Shown piece by piece: positions 44,090-52,527 of a stretch of DNA of 64,000 bases (position 1 is the first letter of the stretch; each line of letters opens with the position of its first letter). Below the pieces are notes generated by a model. That model was not told where the DNA came from. It ran no database searches and worked only from the letters and a program-made list of their open reading frames with translations. Made by a program: the position numbers and the translations under genes. Source of the stretch: Dechloromonas hankyongensis (lineage in GTDB: Bacteria; Pseudomonadota; Gammaproteobacteria; Burkholderiales; Rhodocyclaceae); assembly GCF_022012295.1 (NCBI RefSeq), contig NZ_JAKLTN010000004.1, positions 62,001 through 126,000 of the forward strand, given 5' to 3'.

Positions 44090-45987
44090 GTCGCCGCCGA
44101 GCCGTTGCCGGCCGGGCCAGTGATTACCGGGTTGTCGGGCAGCTTGCTGCGCCGGCGCATCAGCGCGGCGTCGAGCAGCATGCGCCCGGCCCAACGGTAG
44201 ACGTTGAATTCGGAAATCAGCCGGCGCATCAGGCGCATGCGGTCGCCCTGTTCCTCGGGCGGCATGGCGAGCGCCAGTTCGAGGGCGGCGGCGCACTGGT
44301 CCACGTCGTAGGGATTGACGACCAGAGCCTCGGGCAGCTCCCGCGCCGCGCCGGTGAATTGCGACAGGACGAGAACGCCGCGCTCGTCGTCGCGAGCGGC
44401 GACGAATTCCTTGGCAACCAGATTCATCCCGTCGTGCAGGCTGCCGACGAAGCAGACCTCGGCCGCCCGGTAGTATTCGTAAACCCGGGCCGCCTCGTGA
44501 TGCTCGACCTTGAGCAGGATGGCCGGGGCCGGACCGGAAAAGCGGGCGTTGATACGGGCGGCCAAGGCATTTACCGCCTCCTCATGGTGGCGGTATTCGT
44601 CGATGCTCGACCGGCTGGGCGCCGCGATCTGGATAAAGGTGAATTGCCCGATGCGCTGCGGATTCAATTCGAACAGCCGCTCGACAGCGAGAAAGCGTTC
44701 GATGATGCCCTTGGTGTAGTCGAGCCGGTCGACGCCGATGCCGATCAGCTGGCCGGGCGGCAGCCCGTTACCGGCGCGGACGTCGTGCCGGCAATCGGCG
44801 ACCGGCTTGCCGACCATGTCCTCGACCGGCGGCCAGGCGATGGAAATCGGGTAACGGCGCACCGCGGTCAGCTTGCCGCCCTGGCTGACGGTGAAGGTTT
44901 CGCGGTCCACGCGGGCCTCGATCAGGCGGTCGACGGTATCGACGAAATTGTTGCAGTGGAACTGGGTGTGGAAGCCGAGGATGTTGCTGCCCAACAGGCC
45001 GTTGAGTATTTCCAGGGCCCACGGGCAGATGGCGAAGGATTCGGGATTGGGCCACGGGATGTGCCAGAAGGTGATCACCGTCGCATCCGGCAGGCTTTCG
45101 TGGATCATCCGCGGCAGCAGCGCGAAATGGTAGTCCTGGACCAGCACAATGGGATCGTCGGTTTTCGCCTCGCGGACCACCGCCTCGGCGAAACGGCGGT
45201 TGGCCGCCAGGTAATGCGCCCAGTCGCCGGAACGAAAAGTCGGGCGAACATGGGCGATGTGGCACAGCGGCCACAGCCCCTCGTTGGCGAAGCCGTAGTA
45301 GTAGCCGGCTTCTTCTTCGGGCGACAGCCAGATCCGGCGCAACTGGTAGCTCGGGCGTTCGGGCGGCACCGCCACGCGGTCGTTGGCATCTACCACTGCG
45401 CGGTCGGCGCTACCGCTGCCGGTGGCGATCCAGACGCCGGAACAGGCACGCATTACCGGTTCGAGGGCGGTGACCAGGCCGCTCGCCGGGCGCTGTACCT
45501 CGATCCCTCCATCGGCCCGGCGGTACTGGTGGATATAGGGTTCGCGGTTGGAGACGACGATCACGTCCTCGCCGCGCAGATCGCCGTGCAGGATGGCGCG
45601 CAGAGCATCCGGCGTCCACGTCACCTGGCTTTCGTCGCGCGCCCGGCGCTCGCCCTCCAGGTCGCGTAGCAGGCGCTGCAGGTCACGGGCGACCGGGCGG
45701 AACTCTGAAGCCGGCGGCTTGCGCTCGGTGGGCGGCGGCGACGGCTCCGGCACTGCCGGGGCCGGGGGAAGATGTCGCTCGCCGCGCAGGAATTCCCACA
45801 TGCCGGCCAGCCAGTGGCGCCACGGCTGTCGGGTGAGCAGCAGGGCGCCGAGCAGGGCAGCGCTCAGGCCGAGACTGATGTGATAGACCGCCAGGTCGCG
45901 CGTCCACCAGCGGCCGGGCGGTTCGCCGGCCAGCACGATGGCGACGAATATGACCAGAATCACCGACAGGAGCTGGACAAGGCGCAC
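44086..45987 (-). CDS. otsA: Trehalose-6-phosphate synthase with N-terminal membrane anchor
   Basis: OtsA joins UDP-glucose and glucose-6-phosphate. The C-terminal 470 residues are a GT20 domain: [69 protein letters not shown] with its Arg and Lys, and [15 protein letters not shown]. Unlike E. coli OtsA (about 470 residues), 633 residues are predicted: two N-terminal membrane helices ([17 protein letters not shown] and [17 protein letters not shown]) and a Pro-rich linker precede the enzyme. The GTG at 45987 is chosen because AGAGGAGACTT lies just upstream; a frame to 46143 adds non-hydrophobic codons. A related glucosylglycerol-phosphate synthase activity cannot be ruled out. Confidence 0.88.
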   Translation of the reverse strand: MRLVQLLSVILVIFVAIVLAGEPPGRWWTRDLAVYHISLGLSAALLGALLLTRQPWRHWLAGMWEFLRGERHLPPAPAVPEPSPPPTERKPPASEFRPVARDLQRLLRDLEGERRARDESQVTWTPDALRAILHGDLRGEDVIVVSNREPYIHQYRRADGGIEVQRPASGLVTALEPVMRACSGVWIATGSGSADRAVVDANDRVAVPPERPSYQLRRIWLSPEEEAGYYYGFANEGLWPLCHIAHVRPTFRSGDWAHYLAANRRFAEAVVREAKTDDPIVLVQDYHFALLPRMIHESLPDATVITFWHIPWPNPESFAICPWALEILNGLLGSNILGFHTQFHCNNFVDTVDRLIEARVDRETFTVSQGGKLTAVRRYPISIAWPPVEDMVGKPVADCRHDVRAGNGLPPGQLIGIGVDRLDYTKGIIERFLAVERLFELNPQRIGQFTFIQIAAPSRSSIDEYRHHEEAVNALAARINARFSGPAPAILLKVEHHEAARVYEYYRAAEVCFVGSLHDGMNLVAKEFVAARDDERGVLVLSQFTGAARELPEALVVNPYDVDQCAAALELALAMPPEEQGDRMRLMRRLISEFNVYRWAGRMLLDAALMRRRSKLPDNPVITGPAGNGSAAT

Positions 45988-46225
45988 GTTGAAGTCTCCT
46001 CTTGTTTGGCTCGGCGCCACGGGCGTTCCGGCTGCTTCGGCGACGGCCCGGACGTCCCGCGAGCGGACCGGTATTTCATGGCGACGACGGGTATCCGCCT
46101 TATTGTGTTGCGGCTCCAGCGGCGACTGGACGATCCGTCCCATCTGCTATTCGGCTTATCGTTTTCCCGGAACCGGCTCGCTCCAGCGCCACTCGAAAGT
46201 AATTGATGGATATGAAAGGGCAGCC

Positions 46226-46495
46226 ATGTCGGCCATGCATCGGCTTTTCGCAAGATGGCGCCACCGCGATGCGCCAGCCGGGGAAGTGGATCGCGGCTAC
46301 GTCTCGGAATTCACCCATTTCATCGACGACTTTCTCAAGGACCATCCGGAAGTGGTGCGCGACCAGAAGGTCGGATTCCGGATCTGGTGGGACAAGCAGA
46401 TCGATCTGACGGCCGAGGAAAAGGCCCGCGAGGACACGGTGCCGGATGACGGTTACGGGTTCTACAGTTCAGCCTGGCACCGGCCGAAACATTGA
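46226..46495 (+). CDS. DUF3460-family small protein
   Basis: An 89-residue cytoplasmic protein. Residues 24-89 match the DUF3460 pattern: YVSEFTHFIDDFLKDHPEV, then WWDKQIDLTAEEKAR and a C-terminal Tyr/Trp-rich end (YGFYSSAWHRP). These small proteins are widespread in betaproteobacteria with unknown function. The first 20 residues are basic and may not be conserved. AAAGGG lies 6 bases before the ATG. The peroxiredoxin gene starts 10 bases after its stop. Confidence 0.7.
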   Translation: MSAMHRLFARWRHRDAPAGEVDRGYVSEFTHFIDDFLKDHPEVVRDQKVGFRIWWDKQIDLTAEEKAREDTVPDDGYGFYSSAWHRPKH

Positions 46496-46505
46496 GGAGA
46501 AACAG

Positions 46506-47165
46506 ATGGCACTCCATATCAACGACGTGGCACCGGACTTCGTTGCCGAAACGACGGAAGGCATCATCTCTTTCCACGACTGGATCGGCGATGGATGGGC
46601 GATGCTGTTCTCGCACCCCAAGGATTTCACGCCGGTGTGCACCACCGAACTGGGCTGTCTCGCCAAGATGATGCCGGACTTCGCCGCGCGCAACTGCAAG
46701 GTGATCGGGCTCAGTATCGATTCGGTCAGTGACCACTGGCGCTGGTCAAAGGACATCGAGGAAACCCAGGGCGCCGCGCTCAATTACCCGCTGATCGGCG
46801 ATGTCGACCTGAAGGTAGCCAAGCTCTACGACATGCTGCCGGCCGGCACCGCAGGTGAGGCGGGCACGCGCACGGCGGCCGACAACGCGACGGTACGCTC
46901 GGTCTTCGTGATTGGCCCGGACAAGCGGATCAAGCTGATGCTGACTTATCCGATGAGCACCGGTCGCAATTTCGACGAAATCCTGCGCGCCCTCGACTCG
47001 ATCGAGCTGACCGACAAGCACAAAGTGGCGACGCCGGCCAACTGGCATGCCGGCGACGACGTGATCATCAGTCCGGCGCTCAAGGACGAAGAAGCCCGCG
47101 AGCGTTTCCCGGAAGGGTGGACGGCCGCCAAGCCGTACCTGCGTTACGTCAGGCAGCCGCGCTGA
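46506..47165 (+). CDS. 1-Cys peroxiredoxin (Prx6 type)
   Basis: A 219-residue cytoplasmic peroxidase that reduces H2O2 and organic hydroperoxides. The peroxidatic Cys is in FTPVCTTELG near residue 45. The long C-terminal domain typical of Prx6 follows (VFVIGPDKRIKLMLTYPMSTGRNF, WHAGDDVIISP, PEGWTAAKPYLRYV). Only the family-typical single catalytic Cys is used. AGGAGAAAC lies 4 bases before the ATG. It is preceded closely by the DUF3460 gene and may share its transcript. Confidence 0.92.
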   Translation: MALHINDVAPDFVAETTEGIISFHDWIGDGWAMLFSHPKDFTPVCTTELGCLAKMMPDFAARNCKVIGLSIDSVSDHWRWSKDIEETQGAALNYPLIGDVDLKVAKLYDMLPAGTAGEAGTRTAADNATVRSVFVIGPDKRIKLMLTYPMSTGRNFDEILRALDSIELTDKHKVATPANWHAGDDVIISPALKDEEARERFPEGWTAAKPYLRYVRQPR

Positions 47166-47200
47166 GCGGCCAGCGCTCCGGTCGATGAGCGGCCAGCGCG

Positions 47201-48718
47201 ATGTGGTTACCGCCGGTCGATCGGGTTGCGGATAACGAGCTGGAAGCCGCGCTGAGCCATCTCGTACGGGATGGCGTCTATGCCCAGGCGATGGGCGCGC
47301 TGACTGGCGGCGTCCTGCTCGTCGGCTATGCGCTGGCGCTGGGCGCTTCCAACCTGGTCATCGGCATCCTCGCCGCCATTCCCTTCTTCGCCCAGTTGAC
47401 GCAGTTGCCGAGCATCCTGCTGGTCGAACGCCTGCGCGCCCGGCGCCTGATTTCGGTAGCCGGCTCCGTGCTCGGCCGGCTGATCCTGATCCCCCTTGCC
47501 TTCCTGCCCTGGATAGAGGCGCCCGAACTGGGGCGTGGCCTGCTCGTCGCCGGCGTCGCCGCCAGCGCGGCGCTCGGCGCCATGGCCGGCTGCAGCTGGA
47601 ATTCCTGGATGCACGACCTGGTGCCCGAGCGCCGCCTCGGCCTCTTTTTCGCCAACCGGCTGTTCTACGCCACCAGCTTCACGCTGCTCACCGGCGTCGC
47701 GGCCGGCATCTTTATCGACAGTTGGGCGCAGTTAGATATCGGCCTGCCGGTGCATGCCTATACCGTGCTCTTCCTGCTCGGCAGCGCGGCCGGGGCGGCC
47801 AGCATCCTGCATCTGACGCAGGTGCCGGAACCGCGCATGGCGCCGCCCGAACGCACCATCCACCTCGGCCGGATGCTGGCCGAACCCTTCCACGACACCA
47901 ATTTCCGCCGCCTGATCTGGTTTCTCGGCACCTGGCAGTTCACCACCAACCTGGCAGCCCCCTTCTTCACGGTCTACCTGATCGCCCAACTCGGCTACAA
48001 CATGAATTTCGTGCTGATCATGACGGTGATCAGCCAGTTCGCCAATATGCTCACTCTGCGCAAATGGGGCGAACTCAGCGACCGCTACAGCAACAAGGCG
48101 GTGCTCGCCCTGTGCTCGCCGGTCTTCTTGCTCTGCATTTTCGCCTGGACCCTGGTCTCGCTGCCGGAAAAGCATGCCTACACGACGGCCCTGCTCGTCC
48201 TGCTCCACGTGGTGATGGGCTGCGCCGTGGCCGGCGTCACGCTGGCCGGCGGCAACATCGGCTTGAAGCTCGCGCCGCGCGGCCGGGGCACCGCCTATCT
48301 GGCCGCCAGCAGCATCGTCAATGCCGTGGCGGCGGGGATCGCGCCCATCATCGGCGGCCTGTTCGCCGACGACTTCGCCGCCCGCGAACTGTCGCTGATC
48401 CTGCGCTGGACCAGCGGCCCGGAAGCCACGGAATTCGTCACCCTGCGCCTGCGCCACTGGGATTTCTTCTTCCTGCTCTCGCCGCTGCTCGGCCTCTACG
48501 CCCTGCACCGCCTGACCCTGGTGGACGAGGCCGGCCACGGCCACGAACGGGCGATGATGCAGGAAATCGTCATCGAAACCCGGCGCGCCGTGGCCAGCCT
48601 GTCGTCGGTGGCCGGCCTGCGCCTGATGAACACCTTCCCCTTCGGTCGCATCGTCCAGGCCGCCCGCGCCAAGCGCAGCCGCCCGCGTCCGCCGTCGCGG
48701 CACGGCGGGGAGAATTGA
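47201..48718 (+). CDS. MFS transporter
   Basis: A 505-residue major facilitator with about 12 membrane helices. The loop after helix two reads LVERLRARRLIS and a central loop reads LRKWGELSDRYSNK, the variant of the MFS signature. A large loop (about 430-460) and a basic C-terminal tail follow. The substrate cannot be told. It starts 35 bases after the peroxiredoxin stop; the ATG has only a weak ribosome site. Two identical 13-base words (GAGCGGCCAGCGC) flank the space before the start, probably by chance. Confidence 0.8.
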   Translation: MWLPPVDRVADNELEAALSHLVRDGVYAQAMGALTGGVLLVGYALALGASNLVIGILAAIPFFAQLTQLPSILLVERLRARRLISVAGSVLGRLILIPLAFLPWIEAPELGRGLLVAGVAASAALGAMAGCSWNSWMHDLVPERRLGLFFANRLFYATSFTLLTGVAAGIFIDSWAQLDIGLPVHAYTVLFLLGSAAGAASILHLTQVPEPRMAPPERTIHLGRMLAEPFHDTNFRRLIWFLGTWQFTTNLAAPFFTVYLIAQLGYNMNFVLIMTVISQFANMLTLRKWGELSDRYSNKAVLALCSPVFLLCIFAWTLVSLPEKHAYTTALLVLLHVVMGCAVAGVTLAGGNIGLKLAPRGRGTAYLAASSIVNAVAAGIAPIIGGLFADDFAARELSLILRWTSGPEATEFVTLRLRHWDFFFLLSPLLGLYALHRLTLVDEAGHGHERAMMQEIVIETRRAVASLSSVAGLRLMNTFPFGRIVQAARAKRSRPRPPSRHGGEN

Positions 48719-48755
48719 TGCAATTGAAATACACTCGCGGGCCGAAACAAGCCGC

Positions 48756-49202
48756 TCAGTCGTTGACGACGCGCCGTTCGGGGAAATTGATGACCTGGGC
48801 GCTGACCCGGCGCTCGGCTGTGGTGCGGCGCCCGGAAACCGGCTTGCCGCTTGTCCGTTCAGCGGCCGGTTCACCGCGCGGCGCGAGACTGCCGACCAGC
48901 GACTGGACGAAGGCGGTCTGTGCGGACAGTGCCAACTCGACGGAGCGGCGACCGATATCCTGCACTTCGCGCGTATGCACGGGCAGCATGAATGGCCAGG
49001 CGTACACCCGGAGAAAAGCATTGGCCAGCGTGGCAAATTCACGCTGGCGCTGCAGCGTCTCGCGCAGGACGACCTTGGTGAACTGCGCTTCGAGATCGAA
49101 CAGGTGCCCGCTCAGCGTGACGCCGTTCTGCGCGGCCTTGACTAGCGCATCGGGCGTCCGGTTGCCGCCACCGGCGGCGGCGGATTCCTGGCGGGACGGC
49201 AT
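48756..49202 (-). CDS. Phasin-like protein (weak)
   Basis: A 148-residue, largely helical protein. A central amphipathic region (about 35-105: LFDLEAQFTKVVLRETLQRQ, VQDIGRRSVELALSAQTAFV) resembles granule-associated proteins, followed by a basic, disordered C-terminus (ERTSGKPVSGRRTTAERRV). It lies 9 bases downstream of another phasin-like gene on the same strand, so the two form an operon, which supports but does not prove the phasin call. Confidence 0.5.
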   Translation of the reverse strand: MPSRQESAAAGGGNRTPDALVKAAQNGVTLSGHLFDLEAQFTKVVLRETLQRQREFATLANAFLRVYAWPFMLPVHTREVQDIGRRSVELALSAQTAFVQSLVGSLAPRGEPAAERTSGKPVSGRRTTAERRVSAQVINFPERRVVND

Positions 49203-49211
49203 GGCATGGCG

Positions 49212-49625
49212 TTAAGCGGCGCGCGCCGACTTCGCCTTTCCTTTGCCTTCGCCTTCCTCGCCTTCGGCGTTAACGTTTTCGCTGCTCCGCCCGAGCGGGC
49301 GAATGCCCGAGCTGACGCCCTTCTCGATCTGGCGCGAGAAATCCTGCACCTGGTTGGCCAGGGAATTGGGCACCTGGGTCATCAGGGCAAAATAGCTCTG
49401 CATGCATTCGTTGGTGAAGCGCGAGTAGTTCTGGATCATCTCCCGCGACAGCTGACGCAGGGCGTCGGATTCCGTCAGTTGCATGAAGGAGTCCTCCGCC
49501 ACCTTGTTGAACCGGTCCGTATTGGACTTGCTCAACTCGTTCAATTCCGGCGCCTGAAAGAAATGCGAAGTCGCTTGCAGGTTGGCATTGGCCAGATTGA
49601 CGAAAGGCTGGATGGTATTGAGCAT
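49212..49625 (-). CDS. Phasin-family protein
   Basis: A 137-residue helical protein beginning MLNTIQPFVNLANANLQATS, with long amphipathic helices (residues 20-105) and an acidic/basic low-complexity end (EGEEGEGKGKAKSARAA). Composition, length and the Phe/Asn/Gln-rich N-terminus fit phasins that coat polyhydroxyalkanoate granules. AAGGAGATT lies 5 bases before the ATG. It heads a two-gene operon with the next phasin-like gene. Confidence 0.65.
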   Translation of the reverse strand: MLNTIQPFVNLANANLQATSHFFQAPELNELSKSNTDRFNKVAEDSFMQLTESDALRQLSREMIQNYSRFTNECMQSYFALMTQVPNSLANQVQDFSRQIEKGVSSGIRPLGRSSENVNAEGEEGEGKGKAKSARAA

Positions 49626-49795
49626 GTGAATCTCCTTGAGTTTGATCGAAAAAAAGTACCTTCATGCGGGCAAGTCCCGAAAAACCAGTCTAGAAGGGGC
49701 AACCGGCGCCGTCTGTGGCTTGGACAACATAGCCCGGCGAGAACGCCGTTCAGCCCATGAAACGGACCGCCCGCAGGCGGCAGGCAAGCGCCCGG

Positions 49796-52219
49796 CTAGG
49801 TCAGGCGGTCGGAAAGCTCGGCCAAGGGCATCGCCTTGCCGAACAGGAAGCCCTGGCCCTCCTGGCAACCCAGCGCCTGCAGCGCGGAAGCCTGTTCCGG
49901 GCGCTCGATGCCTTCGGCGGTGATCAGCATGTGCATGGCCCGGCTCAGGGTCACGATGGCCTCGACCATGGCGCGCTGGTTGCTGCTGCCCGGCAGGTCG
50001 ACGATGAAGGAGCGGTCGATCTTGACCCGGTTGATGGGCAGCGCGTTGAGCATGCTCAGCGACGAGTAGCCGGTGCCGAAATCGTCGATGCTGACCGCGA
50101 CGCCGAGCGCGGTCAGGCCGTTGATGATCTTCAGGCTGTGTTCGGCGCGTTGCAACATGCTTTCGGTGATTTCCAGCTCCAGCGCGGTGGCCGGGAAGCC
50201 GGTTTCGTCGAGCGTCGCCTTGACCTCGGCGACGAAATCGGCGCCCAGGAACTGACGTGCCGAGACATTGACCGCGACGTGGAAGTCCGTGCCCCGTGCC
50301 TGCGCTGCCCGTACCGGCTCCAGCATTTCCCGGCAGGCGCGCTGCAGGACCCCGCGGCCGAGTGCCTCGATGACGCCACAATCCTCGGCGACGGCGATGA
50401 AGCCGGTGGGCAGCAGCAGGCCGCGTTCGGGATGGCGCCAGCGGACCAGGGCCTCAACCCCGACGATGCTGTTATCGGCCAGGTCGACGCGCGGCTGGTA
50501 ATGCACGTCCAGATTGCCGCTGGCGATGGCCCGGCGCAGCCCTTGCTCGATCGACATCCGCTCGTGGGCGCGCTCCGACATGTCGTGGGCGTAGAAATGG
50601 TAGCGGTTGCGCCCTTCGGCCTTGGCCGTGTACATCGCCATGTCGGCGGCCCGCATCAGTTGCTGGCCGTCCGTGCCGTTGTCGGGAAAGACGGCGATGC
50701 CCAGGCTGCCGGTGACCGACAGCAGTTCGCCGGCGACCGGGATCGGCTGGCTGAGCAGGCCGAGTATCTTTTTGGCCAGTTGCGGTGCGTAATCCGAATT
50801 CATGCTGCCGGTCAGGATGACGAATTCGTCGCCGCCCAGGCGGGCCACCGTGTCGCTGGCGCGCAGGATGCCCTTCAGGCGGTCGCCGACGACGCGCAGC
50901 AATTCGTCACCGACGGCGTGGCCGAGGGTGTCGTTGATCACCTTGAAGCCGTCGAGATCGAGGAACAGCAGCAGGCAACGCTGCTCGTTGCGCAGGGCCT
51001 GCTCCATGGCGTTCTCGAGGCGGTCGTCGAAAAGCAGGCGGTTGGGCAGGCCGGTCAGCGGATCGTGGTGGGCCAGGTAGTTGAGCTGGCGCTGGGCGTC
51101 GAAAATCGCCGTGACATCCGAAAAAGCGGTGACGAAATGGCTGACCGCCCCTTTGCCATCGCGTACCACGCTGACGCTCTGCCAGGCCGGGAAATCGCTG
51201 CCGTCCTTGCGATGGCAGCGCACTTCGCCATGCCAGAAGCCGGCGGTGTCGAGTTCGAGGAACAGCACGTAGCGCTCCAGGCCGGGATTGACGCGCAGCA
51301 AGCGGTCCGGGTCCTGGCCAATGGCTTCGTCCTCGGCAAAGCCGGTGATGCGCGAAAAAGCCTTGTTGACGGCGATCACCCGTCGGCCGGCATCGGTGAT
51401 GACGATCGCTTCGGCGGTAGTCTGGAAGACCGCGCTGGACTGGCGCAGCTGCTCCTCGTCGCGGTGGCGCCGGGTAATGTCGCGGACGATGCCGACCACG
51501 CGCCGGGCCGCTTCCCCGTCACCGTAGGATTTGGCGTAAGCCTCCATGTAGCGCGGCGGCCCCTGGCCGGAGAGAGTCTGGAATTCGACGCAGATGGCCT
51601 CGTTGTCCACCATCCTGCCCCGTAGGGCCGTGCTGACGCGCTCGCGGTCGTCGGGATCGATGCGCTCGATGAAAGCCGCCCAGTCCTCGTCGAACGGGAC
51701 CGGCCGATTGCCGAACAGCATGCCGAGAAAACTGTCGCCAGTCAGCCGGCCGGCGACCGGACGCCATTCGAGGACGCCGAGCGAAGCGGCATCGAGCGCC
51801 AGCTTGAGGCGCTCCTCGCTCTGTTCGATGGCAGCCTCGTCCTCGCGGCGGGCCAGCGCCATCTGGATGGTGGCGTGCAGTTCGCGCCCCTGGCAGGGCT
51901 TGATCAGGTAGCCGAAGGGCCGGCTGTCGAGAGCACGCCGCAAGGTGTCGTCCTCGGCATAGGCGGCCAGGAAGACGACGGGAATCCGGTAACGCTCGCG
52001 GATGGCGATGGCGGCGTCGATGCCATCCATCGGCCCGGCAAGCTGGATGTCCATCAGCACGAGATCGGGGCGCAGGTGTTCCACCTGCTCGACGGCCTGC
52101 TCGCCGCTGGCGACCACGGCTTCGACCCGGTAGCCGTAATCCCGCAACTGCTCTTCGATCCGGGACGCAACACCCTCCGCCTCGACCAGCAGAAGGCGGA
52201 CCGCCGGGCTGTCGCTCAC
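49796..52219 (-). CDS. Receiver-PAS-PAS-GGDEF-EAL c-di-GMP protein
   Basis: An 807-residue protein. Receiver (1-120; phospho-acceptor in VLMDIQLAG, Lys in YLIKPCQ), two PAS domains (about 135-250 and 255-380), GGDEF (385-545) and EAL (560-807). GGDEF is intact (VARLGGDEF) with an RASD product-inhibition site five residues before. EAL is intact by motif: VEALVRW, NVSARQF, ELEITES, SIDDFGTGYSS, VKIDRSFI, TAEGIE and GQGFLF. It could both make and break c-di-GMP; the net direction needs assay. It is divergent from the large hybrid kinase, which likely phosphorylates its receiver (inference). Confidence 0.9.
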   Translation of the reverse strand: MSDSPAVRLLLVEAEGVASRIEEQLRDYGYRVEAVVASGEQAVEQVEHLRPDLVLMDIQLAGPMDGIDAAIAIRERYRIPVVFLAAYAEDDTLRRALDSRPFGYLIKPCQGRELHATIQMALARREDEAAIEQSEERLKLALDAASLGVLEWRPVAGRLTGDSFLGMLFGNRPVPFDEDWAAFIERIDPDDRERVSTALRGRMVDNEAICVEFQTLSGQGPPRYMEAYAKSYGDGEAARRVVGIVRDITRRHRDEEQLRQSSAVFQTTAEAIVITDAGRRVIAVNKAFSRITGFAEDEAIGQDPDRLLRVNPGLERYVLFLELDTAGFWHGEVRCHRKDGSDFPAWQSVSVVRDGKGAVSHFVTAFSDVTAIFDAQRQLNYLAHHDPLTGLPNRLLFDDRLENAMEQALRNEQRCLLLFLDLDGFKVINDTLGHAVGDELLRVVGDRLKGILRASDTVARLGGDEFVILTGSMNSDYAPQLAKKILGLLSQPIPVAGELLSVTGSLGIAVFPDNGTDGQQLMRAADMAMYTAKAEGRNRYHFYAHDMSERAHERMSIEQGLRRAIASGNLDVHYQPRVDLADNSIVGVEALVRWRHPERGLLLPTGFIAVAEDCGVIEALGRGVLQRACREMLEPVRAAQARGTDFHVAVNVSARQFLGADFVAEVKATLDETGFPATALELEITESMLQRAEHSLKIINGLTALGVAVSIDDFGTGYSSLSMLNALPINRVKIDRSFIVDLPGSSNQRAMVEAIVTLSRAMHMLITAEGIERPEQASALQALGCQEGQGFLFGKAMPLAELSDRLT

Positions 52220-52527
52220 GGCATTTCCCGTACCGCCCGGCGACCGAACGGCAACGTGACACTCAGCCGACGCCCCGCCGGCAACGGCAATCCGCCATTA
52301 CCTTCCGGTTCGCATCGACCGACATGGCATCCATTTCCAGGTAACGACAACTTCACTCCTGCCTCTACGGTGCTCCGGGGGGACATTGATGTTCTTCCTC
52401 CCATCCCCGTTCCGGCGTTGGACCCGGCGGCCGGAAAACAATTCCAGCCCCTTCTCCCGCGGGCTTGCTGGGGCTTTCCCCAGGCCGGTAGTCAGCGCTT
52501 GGGCACTTGGTTATCCTTGCATTCATC
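52220..52527. other. Divergent intergenic region
   Basis: The 308 bases between the c-di-GMP gene and the hybrid kinase hold no supported gene. Short frames lack ribosome sites. It must contain both promoters; no clear -35/-10 pair or strong dyad was seen. Confidence 0.45.

Noticed and set aside
47163-47199. Direct repeat GAGCGGCCAGCGC before the MFS gene
   Set aside because: Two short GC-rich copies 11 bases apart with no symmetry or known function; probably chance.
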